DNA of 64,000 bases from Desulfoferrobacter suflitae (GCF_022603395.1 NZ_JAIBKA010000005.1:248001-312000); one strand, 5' to 3'; shown: positions 16,826 through 26,021, counted from the first letter of the stretch. Program-made: numbers and translations. Notes: generated from the sequence alone by a model not told the origin.

Positions 16826-17104
16826 CAGCCTCCTTTCTCCTCGCATCAGTTTACCATGGAACGCATCCACATACTTCATCGTCACCTCACTGCACTAAAT
16901 TTCCAATTTCCAACTATCCACCGGCACTGCCCGGCGCAGGCGTAGTCGGTTATGCCGGCGCGGGCAGTTGAAACTTTTATCCTATATAAATGGTTTTTTG
17001 TTGAAATCCAATGATAACTTTGTCAGATAGAGTCCCACCGGCGACAAAGCATTCACCAACCCGCCGAGACTGATGTGAACCGCAAAACGGGGGAACTTAT
17101 TGAA

Positions 17105-17785
17105 ATGCCTCCCAAGCATACCGCTCCAAAGACTCAACTGACAACGCCCGACAGGATCATGTCCATTGTCGGGCTGTTGGATCAGCATTACCCGAACGCC
17201 CGGTGTACTCTCAATTTCAGCAATCCACTGGAATTGATGGTCGCCACCATACTCTCGGCACAATGCACCGATGAAAGGGTCAATCAAGTAACCGCCGACC
17301 TGTTCCTTCGTTATCCCACAGCCGAGTCGTTTGCCCGAGCCCCCTTGGAGGAGCTGGAAACGGCTATCAGGCCCACCGGCCTTTTTCGAAACAAAGCAAA
17401 AAGCATTCGCGAAGGCTGCCGCATCCTGGTAGAAAAATTTGCCGGCAAAGTCCCCAGAGACTTGGAAGCCCTCATTCAGCTCCCCGGCATTGGACGCAAA
17501 ACCGCCAACGTAATACTGGGCAACGCCTTTCACATAGCCGCCGGCATCGCCGTTGACACGCATGTGGCAAGAGTGGCCAGGAGGTTGGGCTTAACGGCAG
17601 AGAACCATCCCGCCAAGATAGAACAGGACCTCATCCGCTTGATTCCCGCCAATCGTTGGATTCTCTTTTCTCACCAGCTCATTCAGCATGGTCGGCGCGT
17701 CTGTCTGGCTAAGCATCCAAAATGCAGCCAATGCCCGCTCCGGCAATACTCGCTTTATGCTCAAACCAGAGCGCATCAGGAGTAA
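17105..17785 (+). CDS. nth: Endonuclease III (base-excision DNA glycosylase/AP lyase)
   Basis: 226 residues from the ATG at 17105 (a GTG at 17075 would add ten). It removes oxidised pyrimidines and cleaves abasic sites. The helix-hairpin-helix LPGIGRKTANVILG contains the catalytic Lys, and VDTHVARVARRLG contains the catalytic Asp. The C-terminal [4Fe-4S] motif should be C-x6-C-x2-C-x5-C but reads CLAKHPKCSQCPLRQYS: the fourth cysteine is a serine (codon TCG). The cluster may be incomplete or use another ligand, or this may be a sequence error (TCG for TGC). Stand-alone gene. Confidence 0.93.
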   Translation: MPPKHTAPKTQLTTPDRIMSIVGLLDQHYPNARCTLNFSNPLELMVATILSAQCTDERVNQVTADLFLRYPTAESFARAPLEELETAIRPTGLFRNKAKSIREGCRILVEKFAGKVPRDLEALIQLPGIGRKTANVILGNAFHIAAGIAVDTHVARVARRLGLTAENHPAKIEQDLIRLIPANRWILFSHQLIQHGRRVCLAKHPKCSQCPLRQYSLYAQTRAHQE

Positions 17786-17824
17786 CAAGCCATCCCGCCT
17801 ATGCACCATTGGTCGGACGGGCCC

Positions 17825-18880
17825 CTAAACCATGTACTGCTGAAAGTCGTGCCGTTCTGCTTTGCTTTGCTTCACTCTTCCCACCTCATCGCCGCATTTC
17901 CACTCGACCAGGACGTCTTCATCGACGGGAGCATCGCTGTACGATGCCAGAATTTGAGCCGCCAGCAGCACATCATGGTCGTGCGCCGGGGCGGCGCACA
18001 GCCTGTCTGAAGAGCTGCACAAAGCGTCATTCGGAGGCAAGCCGGAATTCACGCACCCTCTCAGCAGCACTACTCTTGGGCCGGGGTAATCGACCGAGCG
18101 CAGCACGCGGTCACCCTGGGCAGCCAACTGCTCCAGGCTTTCGTTGTCGGAGCGGTCGCGGCCGACCACGCAGAGCTGCCCCCCCGGCAGCTGGAAAAGG
18201 CGCCCGTAGCTCAATATGTGTGCCTCCCGCACTCCGGCATCGGGATGCACAGCGAAGAGAGTCTGCAACTTTTTGACAAATCCCTGTTTGGTGAGGATAC
18301 AGCCGCCCCCGGGTTGCGGATAATCTTCGATACCGAATTGCTTGGCCAGAGCCATCTGCCGCTTGCGCGAGCGGCCGTGGATATCGAGCAACAGACTGCG
18401 ATCCACCTTTCCCTCGAGCTCCACCGTGGTCGGCGGCAGAAGTTTTGCGCTCAATGGTCGCAGCACTCGCCCCTCATAGCCTGACAGCTTCTCGACACTT
18501 CTCAGGGAGTCGCGTCGCTGACTCATGGGACGCTGCCCCAGGACCTCTCCCGTAAAGAGAAAGTCGCCTTTCCGCTGTTCCATGATCTTCCCCGCCTCGC
18601 GCAACATCAAGCCATGGCAATCGATGCATGGATTCATCTGGCTGCCGTAACCGTAAACCGGTTTTTTCAACATCGCCAGATGCTTTCCCCCAATATCGCG
18701 CACCATCACGGGGATACCCAACATACGCTCATAGTCAACACCCTGCTTGGGACCAAAAAAAGGAGTCACGAAAATGACTCCCACCAGATCGAGCTCCTGT
18801 TGCTGCAATACTTTGACGGCCAGGATACTGTCCAGTCCACCGGACAGCAAACCTATCCCTTTGGCTTTGGCGCCTTGCAT
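17825..18880 (-). CDS. PP-loop ATPase, thiouridylase-like
   Basis: 351 residues. GLLSGGLDSILAVKVLQQQ at the N-terminus is the PP-loop of ATP pyrophosphatases that adenylate tRNA bases or other acceptors before sulfur transfer (MnmA/ThiI-like). NPCIDCHGLML supplies a CxxC, GDFLFTGEVLGQRPMSQ is a conserved loop, and QPGGGCILT carries another cysteine, all consistent with tRNA sulfur transfer. The C-terminal 120 residues are less conserved. It lies next to the DUF39 sulfur-metabolism gene, which may be meaningful. The exact substrate is unknown. Cytoplasmic. Confidence 0.8.
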   Translation of the reverse strand: MQGAKAKGIGLLSGGLDSILAVKVLQQQELDLVGVIFVTPFFGPKQGVDYERMLGIPVMVRDIGGKHLAMLKKPVYGYGSQMNPCIDCHGLMLREAGKIMEQRKGDFLFTGEVLGQRPMSQRRDSLRSVEKLSGYEGRVLRPLSAKLLPPTTVELEGKVDRSLLLDIHGRSRKRQMALAKQFGIEDYPQPGGGCILTKQGFVKKLQTLFAVHPDAGVREAHILSYGRLFQLPGGQLCVVGRDRSDNESLEQLAAQGDRVLRSVDYPGPRVVLLRGCVNSGLPPNDALCSSSDRLCAAPAHDHDVLLAAQILASYSDAPVDEDVLVEWKCGDEVGRVKQSKAERHDFQQYMV

Positions 18881-18970
18881 GATTGTGACTGCCCCCGTTT
18901 CCTTCCCAAAGAAAATCCACTCCAGCTACATTTGCCATATTTTGAGATGCATGCAGAATCCGTAAATCGA

Positions 18971-20191
18971 TCAGGCGAGGGGCGGCTTTTCAAAGTCCAC
19001 GATCACTTCATCCGACATGTTCTCTTCCGGTTCGCCCCGTTGAACGGTGGGAAAGAAATGCTGCGGCTCTCCCAGCAGAAATGATCCGCTCTGAATCCAG
19101 TCCTTGAGGATGTTGGCAATTTCCTTGGCGCGAACGTAGCTGGAAAGAGGCACGGTTGTCACTTCCCTGCCGTTCACCAGGATGGCGCCGGAGCGCAACT
19201 GGGCGTAACTGACTTCGCCCAGAGGCTCGGACTGGGTAAAGCTGTAGTCTTTCACCTGGGTTACAATGTCTTCGTCGGACACTCCGGTAAAAGCCGCCAT
19301 TTCCTCATCCAGTATGGGGATGGGCACACCGATCCCCACGGCCAGCGAACACCCGTACCCCTGCATGCTGACGCCCATCAGCCAGCGCGGCAGCATCGCC
19401 TTGAGGTCCCCCAGTACCATGAGTGTGCCGGCCGGAGCGCGCGGCACTCCGTTGGCCAGTCGCCGCACGGCCGGGTTGTGCTGAGAACCATGCCAAACCA
19501 CGAATCCCTGCGCTCCCCCAAGGAAGATGCGGGTGCCCAGGCCGGTGGTCCGATAATAAGGGTCATTCAACAGGGGGCTGAGCTGACCCGAAGTCGAATA
19601 GTTGGCATTTCCCATTCTTGGCTTCAAAGCCCCCATGTAAGTGTAGATGGTCCTGGCCGACAGATTGACGGCACAATTGTAGTTCTGGTAGGCATTACGC
19701 GGATTGCACAGGACCGCATAGGGCAGATCATTGAGGGTAACGGTCATCTCGACCTTGCGATTGGGATAGCAATCGGTGCCGTAGGCTTCAGCCCTCAAGC
19801 GAACGGGCTTGCCGCTGACCAGATCGTGAATCACGTGTCCTCCGCCGTATTCAAAGGTACCCGGCTTGATTTTGTTGAGAGGGTCATCGAAGGCCGGCTC
19901 TGTAGCACCGAGATAGAGGTCCACAGCAGCCAGGCCGCCATAGGCCGGCACATCGTTCAACCAGACTTTTCCTGCCTTGATGGGAGGATCGGTGTGGCCG
20001 AAGTTGATGAAAACACCCGATGAACACATGGGGGCAAAGGTACCCGTAGTGACCACATCCACCTGCTGAGCGGCCTGCCGCGTACCCTTTTCCCGCACAA
20101 TGCCCACCATCTCCTCGGCTGTCACCACCACAGCCTTTCCGGCTCGGATCTTCTCGTTGATTTCCTGGTAACTCTTGTGAACTGCTCCCAT
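18971..20191 (-). CDS. DUF39 homocysteine-biosynthesis protein (aspartate semialdehyde sulfurtransferase type)
   Basis: 406 residues from the ATG at 20191. Family signatures include TTGTFAPMCSSGVFINFGHTDPP with the conserved cysteine, AYGTDCYPN, NPRNAYQNYNCAVN, and GTRIFLGGAQGFVVWHGSQHN. In methanogens and sulfate reducers this family (PF01837) supplies homocysteine by sulfurating aspartate semialdehyde, often with a NIL/ferredoxin partner protein. No such partner is adjacent here; instead a PP-loop ATPase follows 90 bases downstream. Cytoplasmic, oxygen-sensitive pathway, in keeping with a sulfidogenic anaerobe. Confidence 0.9.
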   Translation of the reverse strand: MGAVHKSYQEINEKIRAGKAVVVTAEEMVGIVREKGTRQAAQQVDVVTTGTFAPMCSSGVFINFGHTDPPIKAGKVWLNDVPAYGGLAAVDLYLGATEPAFDDPLNKIKPGTFEYGGGHVIHDLVSGKPVRLRAEAYGTDCYPNRKVEMTVTLNDLPYAVLCNPRNAYQNYNCAVNLSARTIYTYMGALKPRMGNANYSTSGQLSPLLNDPYYRTTGLGTRIFLGGAQGFVVWHGSQHNPAVRRLANGVPRAPAGTLMVLGDLKAMLPRWLMGVSMQGYGCSLAVGIGVPIPILDEEMAAFTGVSDEDIVTQVKDYSFTQSEPLGEVSYAQLRSGAILVNGREVTTVPLSSYVRAKEIANILKDWIQSGSFLLGEPQHFFPTVQRGEPEENMSDEVIVDFEKPPLA

Positions 20192-20292
20192 ACGCTGTTT
20201 ACCTTTCACCCTGCTTCATCCTGCTGCGGTCCTGCAGAAAAAAAATGCAAAAATTTGCACCCCGGCACTCCATAGGATTCGTCTCAGCGGCT

Positions 20293-20724
20293 TCACACAT
20301 AGGCAGCGACTGCATCTTTCAAACGCTCCGGCAGCGCTCTCGCTTTCCAGGTACGGTCAATAGCCACAATGGTGGCCTCTCCCCTGGCAACCAACTGTTC
20401 ACTGTTCAGATAATAAAAATTGAAGCCAAATGTCACGGCTTTTTCTTTAATCTTCACCACAGAAACCGCCAGGCGCAGCTCATCTCCGTACTTAACCGGT
20501 TTCAAAAAATCGCAGCTGGCGCCCACCACCGGAAGTCCGAACCCCTCCTGGCGGTTGCGGAAATATTCTTCGGGAGGAAGCCCGGCATGCCGCAGGAATT
20601 CTTCGATGCCGTGATGGCAGTAGCGAAAATAGGATGCAAAATAGACCACTCCGTAGGGATCGGTATCCCCGAAACGGACCCTTACGGGAAACTCGAATGA
20701 CTTGCCGCAACCCGCGTTTGCCAT
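20293..20724 (-). CDS. Acyl-CoA thioesterase, 4HBT/YbgC family
   Basis: 143 residues from the ATG at 20724 (AGGAGG upstream). VRVRFGDTDPYGVVYFASYFRYCHHGIEEFL is the hot-dog-fold signature with the catalytic Asp in the DTDPYGVVYF segment of YbgC-type 4-hydroxybenzoyl-CoA thioesterases. It hydrolyses acyl-CoA to free acid and CoA; chain-length preference cannot be read from the sequence. It may form a transcript with the DUF39 gene, about 100 bases downstream. Confidence 0.9.
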   Translation of the reverse strand: MANAGCGKSFEFPVRVRFGDTDPYGVVYFASYFRYCHHGIEEFLRHAGLPPEEYFRNRQEGFGLPVVGASCDFLKPVKYGDELRLAVSVVKIKEKAVTFGFNFYYLNSEQLVARGEATIVAIDRTWKARALPERLKDAVAAYV

Positions 20725-21304
20725 GGCAGATGCCTCCTGTTTGTGGTGAATAGTTGAGAGTGTGTTTGAACAGATGGGGATTATAACTGACACAGAGTTT
20801 TCCACAACCCGTTCCTACCGGTATTCTCTTCTATCGATACAGCGTAGAACATACAGCAGAGCCGATAAGAAAAAAATCACAATGTTCATTTTCCCTTGAC
20901 ATAAAACCGGCGTTTAGTATCTTGGTACCACTTACTTGTGCGAATGCTACTGTACTGATTGCGAAAATTGGTTTTTTTTCGAGTTGCATCGACCCAATCG
21001 ATTTCATCTCTCAGTGCTGCAAGATCCAAGCGAATCGCTGGTGGCTTGACAACGCTCACAGTACTCCTCTAAGCGCAGTTCCAAAGAAAGATCTACCCAT
21101 TTTGCGGCGTTTATCGGTCAACCGGGAAGGTTTGCGCTAAGCCGGCGCAGACAGGTCGTTTTTCCCCGACGCCGAATCATGCCGAAATTCGACCAGAAAG
21201 GAGGTGGAAAGTATCCGTTGGAGGGGAACCTCTTGGCGTTCCTCCAGAACCGACAACAGCTCTGGATCAACAATTGAGTAGGATCTAATTAGTGGAGGTA
21301 AGAT
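20725..21304. other. Intergenic region upstream of the CoA-transferase operon
   Basis: No convincing gene in 580 bases. It holds the divergent control regions of the thioesterase and the CoA-transferase operon. The last 60 bases are AT-rich and end in the strong ribosome site GGAGGTAAG before the ATG at 21305. The long leader (about 380 bases from the candidate promoter) leaves room for regulation, but I see no riboswitch consensus. Confidence 0.5.
20896..20923 (+). promoter_or_regulatory. Candidate sigma-70 promoter for the CoA-transferase operon
   Basis: TTGACA at 20896-20901, a 16-base spacer, and TATCTT at 20918-20923 (four of six consensus bases). The perfect -35 box makes it the best candidate in this intergenic region, although it lies nearly 400 bases before the first gene. 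Confidence 0.45.
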
Positions 21305-22789
21305 ATGCCAGAAAAGCGAGATATCGAAATAAATAGCCGGGCCGACACGATAGGTCTGATGGACATGGACGTCAGGCCATACCCGGTAACCCCGCCACCT
21401 TCCTACGATCAGGTCAAACCGGTCTACGAGAGAAGGAAAGCGCTGGAGTTCTGTGATTGGGCTGAAGATAATTTGCGATTTGAAAAGCGATATCCAAAAG
21501 ACGAGGCCTTATCAGGACTCAGGGTTCTGGATATCGGTTTGTGGCGCCTCGGCCATAAGTTCTGCGCCTCCCTCTTCGGCGAATCAGGGGCCGAAGTCGT
21601 TTCCATCGAACCCCCAAGCGGCGACCCATTGAGGAAACTGACCCCGTTTGGCCGCGAAGAATACCTGCTGACTAATAAACTCACCGGTGAAAAGTGCGGC
21701 ATGGAGTTCGTCAACGAGACGGTCAACAAGCACTGCATCACACTGGATGTGGAAAAGGAGGACGGCCGCGAAATTTTCAAGAAACTGGCCAATAACGTGG
21801 ACATCCTGATCGACGGGATGCCTCCCGGCTACATGGATAATTTGGGCATCGGCTACCGCCAGCTGAAGGAAATCAATCCCAGAATGATCTACGTCTGGAT
21901 CGGCATGCTCGGCCAGTGGGGTCCGTGGAAAGACAAACAATCCAAGTTCGGCCAGTGGGAGCTGGAACCCTTCGCCAGCTGCGCCAACGCCTGGGTGCAC
22001 AACACCGGTCTGGCCCAGGACCTGCTTCCCCGTGGTAAAGGCGGCGATCCGACCCGCTCAGGCATCTGGCTGGCCGACTACGTGGCCGGCGGTCAGGGTT
22101 ATGTCAACGCCCTGGCGGCTCTTTACTGGAGAGAAGAGCTGGGCGGCACAGGGCAGATGATCGAGGTCACCGGCGCCGAAGCACTGATGGACATCCTCGA
22201 CTTCGATATCACCTGGTACGGTTTCAATGCCAGCATCAAAGCCCGTTCCGGCGGTTGGGACCCGAACCTCAATCAGTACGCCTGGAATCCCTGTAAGGAC
22301 GGCTACATGATGATCGGCGGCCAGACCGATAAGCTATGGTATAATATCGGATTTTGCCTGGAGCGCGATTTTACCCAGTTCGGCCGACTGATCCACGAAG
22401 ATCCTTTCCTGAAAGAAATGGGCGCCAGAAACGCCCTGCACGCACTGATCAAGACCTACACCCTGACCACCCGCTGGCTCAGGGACACCAACCGGGTCGA
22501 AGCGGAAACCAAACTGCTCGAATACCAGCTGGCAGCCGGTCCGATCCTTTACATTGACGAAGTTTGCGAGTTCCCGCACTTCAAATACCGCCCCTGGGTA
22601 TACGTGCACGAGACCGACTACGGCCCGTTGCTGATCGCTTCCAGTCCGTCGTCCTACCAGGTGCGCGCCCCGTTCAGGTGCAAGTGGATGGGTAGAGATC
22701 TGGGCTACGACAACTACGAAATCTACCTCAAATGGACCGGAATGGGCCAGAACAAGGTCAATGAAATGAAACAGAAGGGGGTGATCTAA
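21305..22789 (+). CDS. Class III (CaiB/BaiF) CoA-transferase-like subunit A, active-site Asp replaced
   Basis: 494 residues, some 90 longer than typical family members, mainly through an N-terminal extension of about 70 residues. [41 protein letters not shown] is the CoA-binding Rossmann start. Family III enzymes form a covalent intermediate on an Asp in a (Y/F)D-x2-xQA-x-(S/A)GL motif; here the aligned stretch is [18 protein letters not shown], with Glu219 in place of Asp and the rest diverged. The next gene has the Asp, so the two probably form a heterodimer, as in BbsEF of toluene degradation. Substrate unknown. The stop codon overlaps the start of the next gene (TAATG). Confidence 0.88.
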   Translation: MPEKRDIEINSRADTIGLMDMDVRPYPVTPPPSYDQVKPVYERRKALEFCDWAEDNLRFEKRYPKDEALSGLRVLDIGLWRLGHKFCASLFGESGAEVVSIEPPSGDPLRKLTPFGREEYLLTNKLTGEKCGMEFVNETVNKHCITLDVEKEDGREIFKKLANNVDILIDGMPPGYMDNLGIGYRQLKEINPRMIYVWIGMLGQWGPWKDKQSKFGQWELEPFASCANAWVHNTGLAQDLLPRGKGGDPTRSGIWLADYVAGGQGYVNALAALYWREELGGTGQMIEVTGAEALMDILDFDITWYGFNASIKARSGGWDPNLNQYAWNPCKDGYMMIGGQTDKLWYNIGFCLERDFTQFGRLIHEDPFLKEMGARNALHALIKTYTLTTRWLRDTNRVEAETKLLEYQLAAGPILYIDEVCEFPHFKYRPWVYVHETDYGPLLIASSPSSYQVRAPFRCKWMGRDLGYDNYEIYLKWTGMGQNKVNEMKQKGVI

Positions 22790-24204
22790 TGGCAAAAGAC
22801 CCAAGAGTTACCAACATTGAAGATCTGCCAGGCCCCAAGAGCAAGGGTGAGATGGAAGAGTGGAAGATGCCCTACGAGGAGTATTGCAAGAAAATCTTCG
22901 ATGTGGGCAACGAGCACGCTAAGCCAAGGCCACTCAAAGGGATCAAGTGGCTGAGCTGCACCATGTATATCTTCACGCCCCACTCGGTGGCCAACCTGGC
23001 CGAGCTTGGAGCCGAATGCATCAAGATAGAAATGCCCAGGATGGGTGACGCCATGCGGCACACCTCCCCGTTCAACGAGTGCTACCTTTACCCGTTGCAC
23101 GATACCCGCCCCATGACCGGGACCGGGCTGGGCTTCACCAACGCCAACCCCAACAAGTACTTCATCACCATGGACTATCACATTCCCGAAATGGTGGAGA
23201 TCTTCTACGGGCTGGTGAAAAAATTTGACGGGCTGACCGAGCTTTATCGGCCGGGCACGCTCGACAAGTGGAAAATGAGCTATCGCTACCTGAGTGAAAT
23301 CAACCCGCGCTTCATCTATGTATGGGGCGGCGGTTTCGGCTATGGTCCCAAGATCTTCGGCGGCTCTTACGATATTTTGGGGCAGGCGCACGCAGGTCTT
23401 GCATCGATCAGCGGCATGCACGAATTCATGGGCGGTCACTGTACCAAGCAGACCAACTGGGTCATCGACTGGCAGTCCAGCAACCTGATCACTGCTTCGA
23501 TTCTGGCGGCCATTCATCATCGGCGGAAAACCAACCTGGGTACCATGATTGAGTTCTCTCAGGTGCAGGTGCCGACCCGTATGCTGGGACACACCACCAC
23601 CATGTACGGCAAGTTCGGCATCGTCCGCCAGCGCTGGGGCAACTGGGATACCCAGTTGGCGGTGCACGGCATCATCCTCTGCGGCAAATCCGATTTTCCC
23701 GATGCGGAAAACCCGCAGGACAAGTTTGATGCCCGTTACGCCATGGTCAGTGCCTTCCAGGATGCGGACTTCAAGGAGCTTTGCGCCATCACCGGCATGA
23801 AGGAATTGTATGAAAAATACAAAGCCCACAAGGACCGGGTGGAAGGGGAGGCCCAGGTAGAGATCTACTCCGCTCTGGAAAGATGGGCGGCGGATAAGAG
23901 CCGCTCCGAAGTCTGCAAGATTTTGAACAATGCAGGTCTTTTGGCCGAACCGGTAAGAAACGACCGCGAGGTCTACGAGAGCCCGCACTACAGGGAAAGA
24001 GGAACAGTCAGGTGGCTGGACGATCCTCTGTTCGGCGACATGCTGCTCCATGCCGGCTACAGCTCTGGACTCATGGAGAAGTCGCCGCGCAGGATCAACT
24101 GGCATTGGCGTCCGGTAGGCGCGGATAACAAGAAAGTCTACAATGAAATGCTCGGTATTCCGCTCTCCAAAATCCAAGAGTGGTATGACAAGGCCTACAT
24201 CTAA
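22789..24204 (+). CDS. Class III (CaiB/BaiF) CoA-transferase-like subunit B, active-site Asp present
   Basis: 471 residues. [25 protein letters not shown] is the family's nucleotide-binding segment, and [16 protein letters not shown] contains the expected catalytic Asp195. Paired with the preceding subunit (one-base overlap, hence translational coupling), it should move CoA between acyl-CoA and a carboxylic acid. The closest known arrangement I can name is the heterodimeric succinyl-CoA:benzylsuccinate CoA-transferase, but none of the other bbs genes is adjacent and both subunits are longer. The four small genes that follow with good ribosome sites form one operon with it. Confidence 0.9.
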   Translation: MAKDPRVTNIEDLPGPKSKGEMEEWKMPYEEYCKKIFDVGNEHAKPRPLKGIKWLSCTMYIFTPHSVANLAELGAECIKIEMPRMGDAMRHTSPFNECYLYPLHDTRPMTGTGLGFTNANPNKYFITMDYHIPEMVEIFYGLVKKFDGLTELYRPGTLDKWKMSYRYLSEINPRFIYVWGGGFGYGPKIFGGSYDILGQAHAGLASISGMHEFMGGHCTKQTNWVIDWQSSNLITASILAAIHHRRKTNLGTMIEFSQVQVPTRMLGHTTTMYGKFGIVRQRWGNWDTQLAVHGIILCGKSDFPDAENPQDKFDARYAMVSAFQDADFKELCAITGMKELYEKYKAHKDRVEGEAQVEIYSALERWAADKSRSEVCKILNNAGLLAEPVRNDREVYESPHYRERGTVRWLDDPLFGDMLLHAGYSSGLMEKSPRRINWHWRPVGADNKKVYNEMLGIPLSKIQEWYDKAYI

Positions 24205-24216
24205 AAGGAGGCAGCT

Positions 24217-24702
24217 GTGTGTGATATAATCTGGTGCAAGAAAGAAGTGGGTGGAAAACCGTGTGACACCATCAATTACCTGGACCCCTACTGCTTCTGG
24301 AACTGGGAGGGGAAGATCAACTGTGCCGAGTGCGGCACGGTCTATTATATCCACATGATCCAGGGCTTTATGTACATTGGGCCGGAAGAGAGGCCCGGGG
24401 AAGAGCCTGACATCATGCCCTTATATGCGGATAAGCCGTTTGACGGCTATTCCAACTACCGCCCCGGCGTCGAAGGCCGCACCAGGCCCTATGAGTGCAA
24501 GCCGAGGGCACAACTCAAGGGCGTCGCCGATATGGTCAAGTTCAGCATCCGCGGCCGACCGGTGCGGGGCTGGCGCCCACAACCGCCCTCTGCCGGTTTG
24601 GCGGGAAGCTTCGCGTTCAACTGGGACATTCAGAAGCTCTCCCCCGAGGTCTGGGAAGAATATCAAAAGAAACTCGCTGCAGGCGAAGTCAAGGACTGGT
24701 AA
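24217..24702 (+). CDS. Cysteine-containing small protein of the CoA-transferase operon, unknown function
   Basis: 161 residues from a GTG at 24217 with AAAGGAGG upstream. The N-terminal 45 residues carry Cys at 2, 7, about 15 and 25, then CAEC (about 35-38), in an aromatic-rich context, suggesting a metal site (zinc or iron-sulfur). The rest is basic and Pro/Gly-rich with a C-terminal helix. I recognise no family. Its presence between the transferase pair and three other small proteins suggests an accessory subunit or a small redox or hydratase component. Confidence 0.72.
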   Translation: MCDIIWCKKEVGGKPCDTINYLDPYCFWNWEGKINCAECGTVYYIHMIQGFMYIGPEERPGEEPDIMPLYADKPFDGYSNYRPGVEGRTRPYECKPRAQLKGVADMVKFSIRGRPVRGWRPQPPSAGLAGSFAFNWDIQKLSPEVWEEYQKKLAAGEVKDW

Positions 24703-24721
24703 CTAGAGAAAGGAGCGTTGC

Positions 24722-24958
24722 ATGACACAACAGTTAACGCCTGAAGAATTCCTGGACACTGTACTGGTCCCGGAGAAGCAGAGTTCCCATATATGCTGGC
24801 AGTGTAAACACTTGAAGCCGGTCCTCAAAGGCTCTAAGTTCCCGCCCGCAGACATCATCGGTTGGTGCAAGAAGATCCACTGGCCCCATTACTGGTGCGT
24901 AGCGGATTTCAATGTGGTGAAGAAGTGCTACGCCTTTGATGCCAAAAAGAAGGCTTAA
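24722..24958 (+). CDS. 78-residue five-cysteine protein of the CoA-transferase operon
   Basis: Cysteines at 25, 28, 49, 59 and 69 (CWQC, GWC, WCV, KCY) with many aromatic and lysine residues. Size, cysteine style and the GWC turn recall the small HiPIP-like [4Fe-4S] subunits of glycyl-radical enzymes such as benzylsuccinate synthase, but spacing differs and no glycyl-radical enzyme lies in the window. I therefore only infer a small iron-sulfur or zinc protein. GAAAGGAG precedes the ATG. It ends one base before the next start codon. Confidence 0.72.
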   Translation: MTQQLTPEEFLDTVLVPEKQSSHICWQCKHLKPVLKGSKFPPADIIGWCKKIHWPHYWCVADFNVVKKCYAFDAKKKA

Positions 24959-24959
24959 C

Positions 24960-25238
24960 ATGGAAGAAAACGTCCGCAAGGAACTCGATGCCCTCAAGGG
25001 GATACTCAACAATTGGAAAACAGGTTTTATGAGTTGGGCCTCCCCCGACGGGGATAATGATTATGTGCTGCTGGAATTCCGAGAAGAAATCCAGACCAAC
25101 ATTTATCCCTATGTCAGGCGACTGTTTGAGACCAACTACATCACTGACATGGAGGCCAAAGAGTTCATGATTTATTGCTACGGCCAGGTTGAAGTTCTTC
25201 GCGACCAGTTGAGGGAAGTGGAGACCAACGATAGCTAA
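24960..25238 (+). CDS. 92-residue helical protein of the CoA-transferase operon
   Basis: The ATG at 24960 directly follows the previous stop (TAACATG), so translation is probably coupled; upstream in-frame ATGs lie within the preceding gene. The sequence is charged and predicted mostly helical, with no cysteines apart from one near residue 71 and no membrane segment. No family recognised. Its tight packing suggests a structural subunit of the same complex. Confidence 0.7.
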   Translation: MEENVRKELDALKGILNNWKTGFMSWASPDGDNDYVLLEFREEIQTNIYPYVRRLFETNYITDMEAKEFMIYCYGQVEVLRDQLREVETNDS

Positions 25239-25250
25239 AGGAGGTTTAAT

Positions 25251-25673
25251 ATGCCTGAGAAATGCCGTGTGGTGGTCTGCGGTTTTGACCCCATGCTCGT
25301 AAAAGCATATGTGGCTGCCAATGCAAGGGCTCTTTGGTGGCACATATCCGACGAGCTATATCATGAGTTCGGCATGAAGCCGAGGATGAAGGTCACTGGC
25401 AAGCTGCTCAAAGTGTATTCGGGTAAGACCGGGGAAGAAGTGGCGGCTCCCAACGAAGACTTTGAGTGGGAGTGCTCCAAGGAGACCGGTCTGGTGGTGC
25501 TGCTGCCGGGTGAGGTCATCAAGAAATACATGCTCACGGAATTTCACTTCCTGGAGCTGTTGATTGACACAATCGACGGCAAAGACGTCTATCCCGGCAA
25601 GGAAGTCCAAAGCAAGAAGTGGTGGCCGTCCGACAAGATGAAACTGGGCTATACTCTGGACTACATCGCATAA
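25251..25673 (+). CDS. 140-residue protein of the CoA-transferase operon, unknown function
   Basis: Starts at an ATG with AAAGGAGG seven bases upstream. It opens MPEKCRVVVCGFDPML and has an ARALWWHISDELYHEFG segment, a mixed alpha/beta composition, and a conserved-looking WECSKETGLVVLLPGE loop. No signal peptide. I cannot place it in a family. It is the last gene before the terminator at 25740, so the operon contains exactly six genes. Confidence 0.72.
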   Translation: MPEKCRVVVCGFDPMLVKAYVAANARALWWHISDELYHEFGMKPRMKVTGKLLKVYSGKTGEEVAAPNEDFEWECSKETGLVVLLPGEVIKKYMLTEFHFLELLIDTIDGKDVYPGKEVQSKKWWPSDKMKLGYTLDYIA

Positions 25674-25739
25674 CCAGAGCCAGACCTTGTGTCGATCTGT
25701 TCTCCCCGGCATTTGAGGAGGGGGCAGATCCCAACCGAC

Positions 25740-25778
25740 AATCCCCCTTTTCGGTTCATCCGGGGAGGGGGATTTTTT
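25740..25778 (+). terminator. Rho-independent terminator of the CoA-transferase operon
   Basis: AATCCCCCT (25740-25748) pairs with AGGGGGATT (25766-25774), followed by a T run to 25778. It lies 67 bases after the last gene. Confidence 0.87.
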
Positions 25779-26021
25779 ATGGCCTGCCATGTGAGAAACC
25801 AAAGGGCTTGTCATTTACTCCTTTGTCTACTATTTTTTTTCTCAACAGCGGCGTGTTTGCGCCTCTGCAAGCGAGCCTTTTACAAGAGTCTTGTACTATG
25901 GTTTTGGCAAAACCGGAATCCAAATTCTGCGCAGCTTTGTGAACCCCGGTTTCTGCCGGGCCGGCAGTTTTTGCGAGTTTTGCAGGAGTCCGGAATTGGA
26001 GCTTCTTGATAAGGAAATGAC

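Noticed and set aside
20725-21304. Riboswitch in the long leader of the CoA-transferase operon
   Set aside because: The length is suggestive, but I could not find a consensus core of any riboswitch class I know.
22786-24354. Minus-strand frame of 522 codons opposite the second CoA-transferase
   Set aside because: High-GC codon bias creates long antisense frames; the plus-strand protein has family motifs and ribosome sites, the antisense frame has none.
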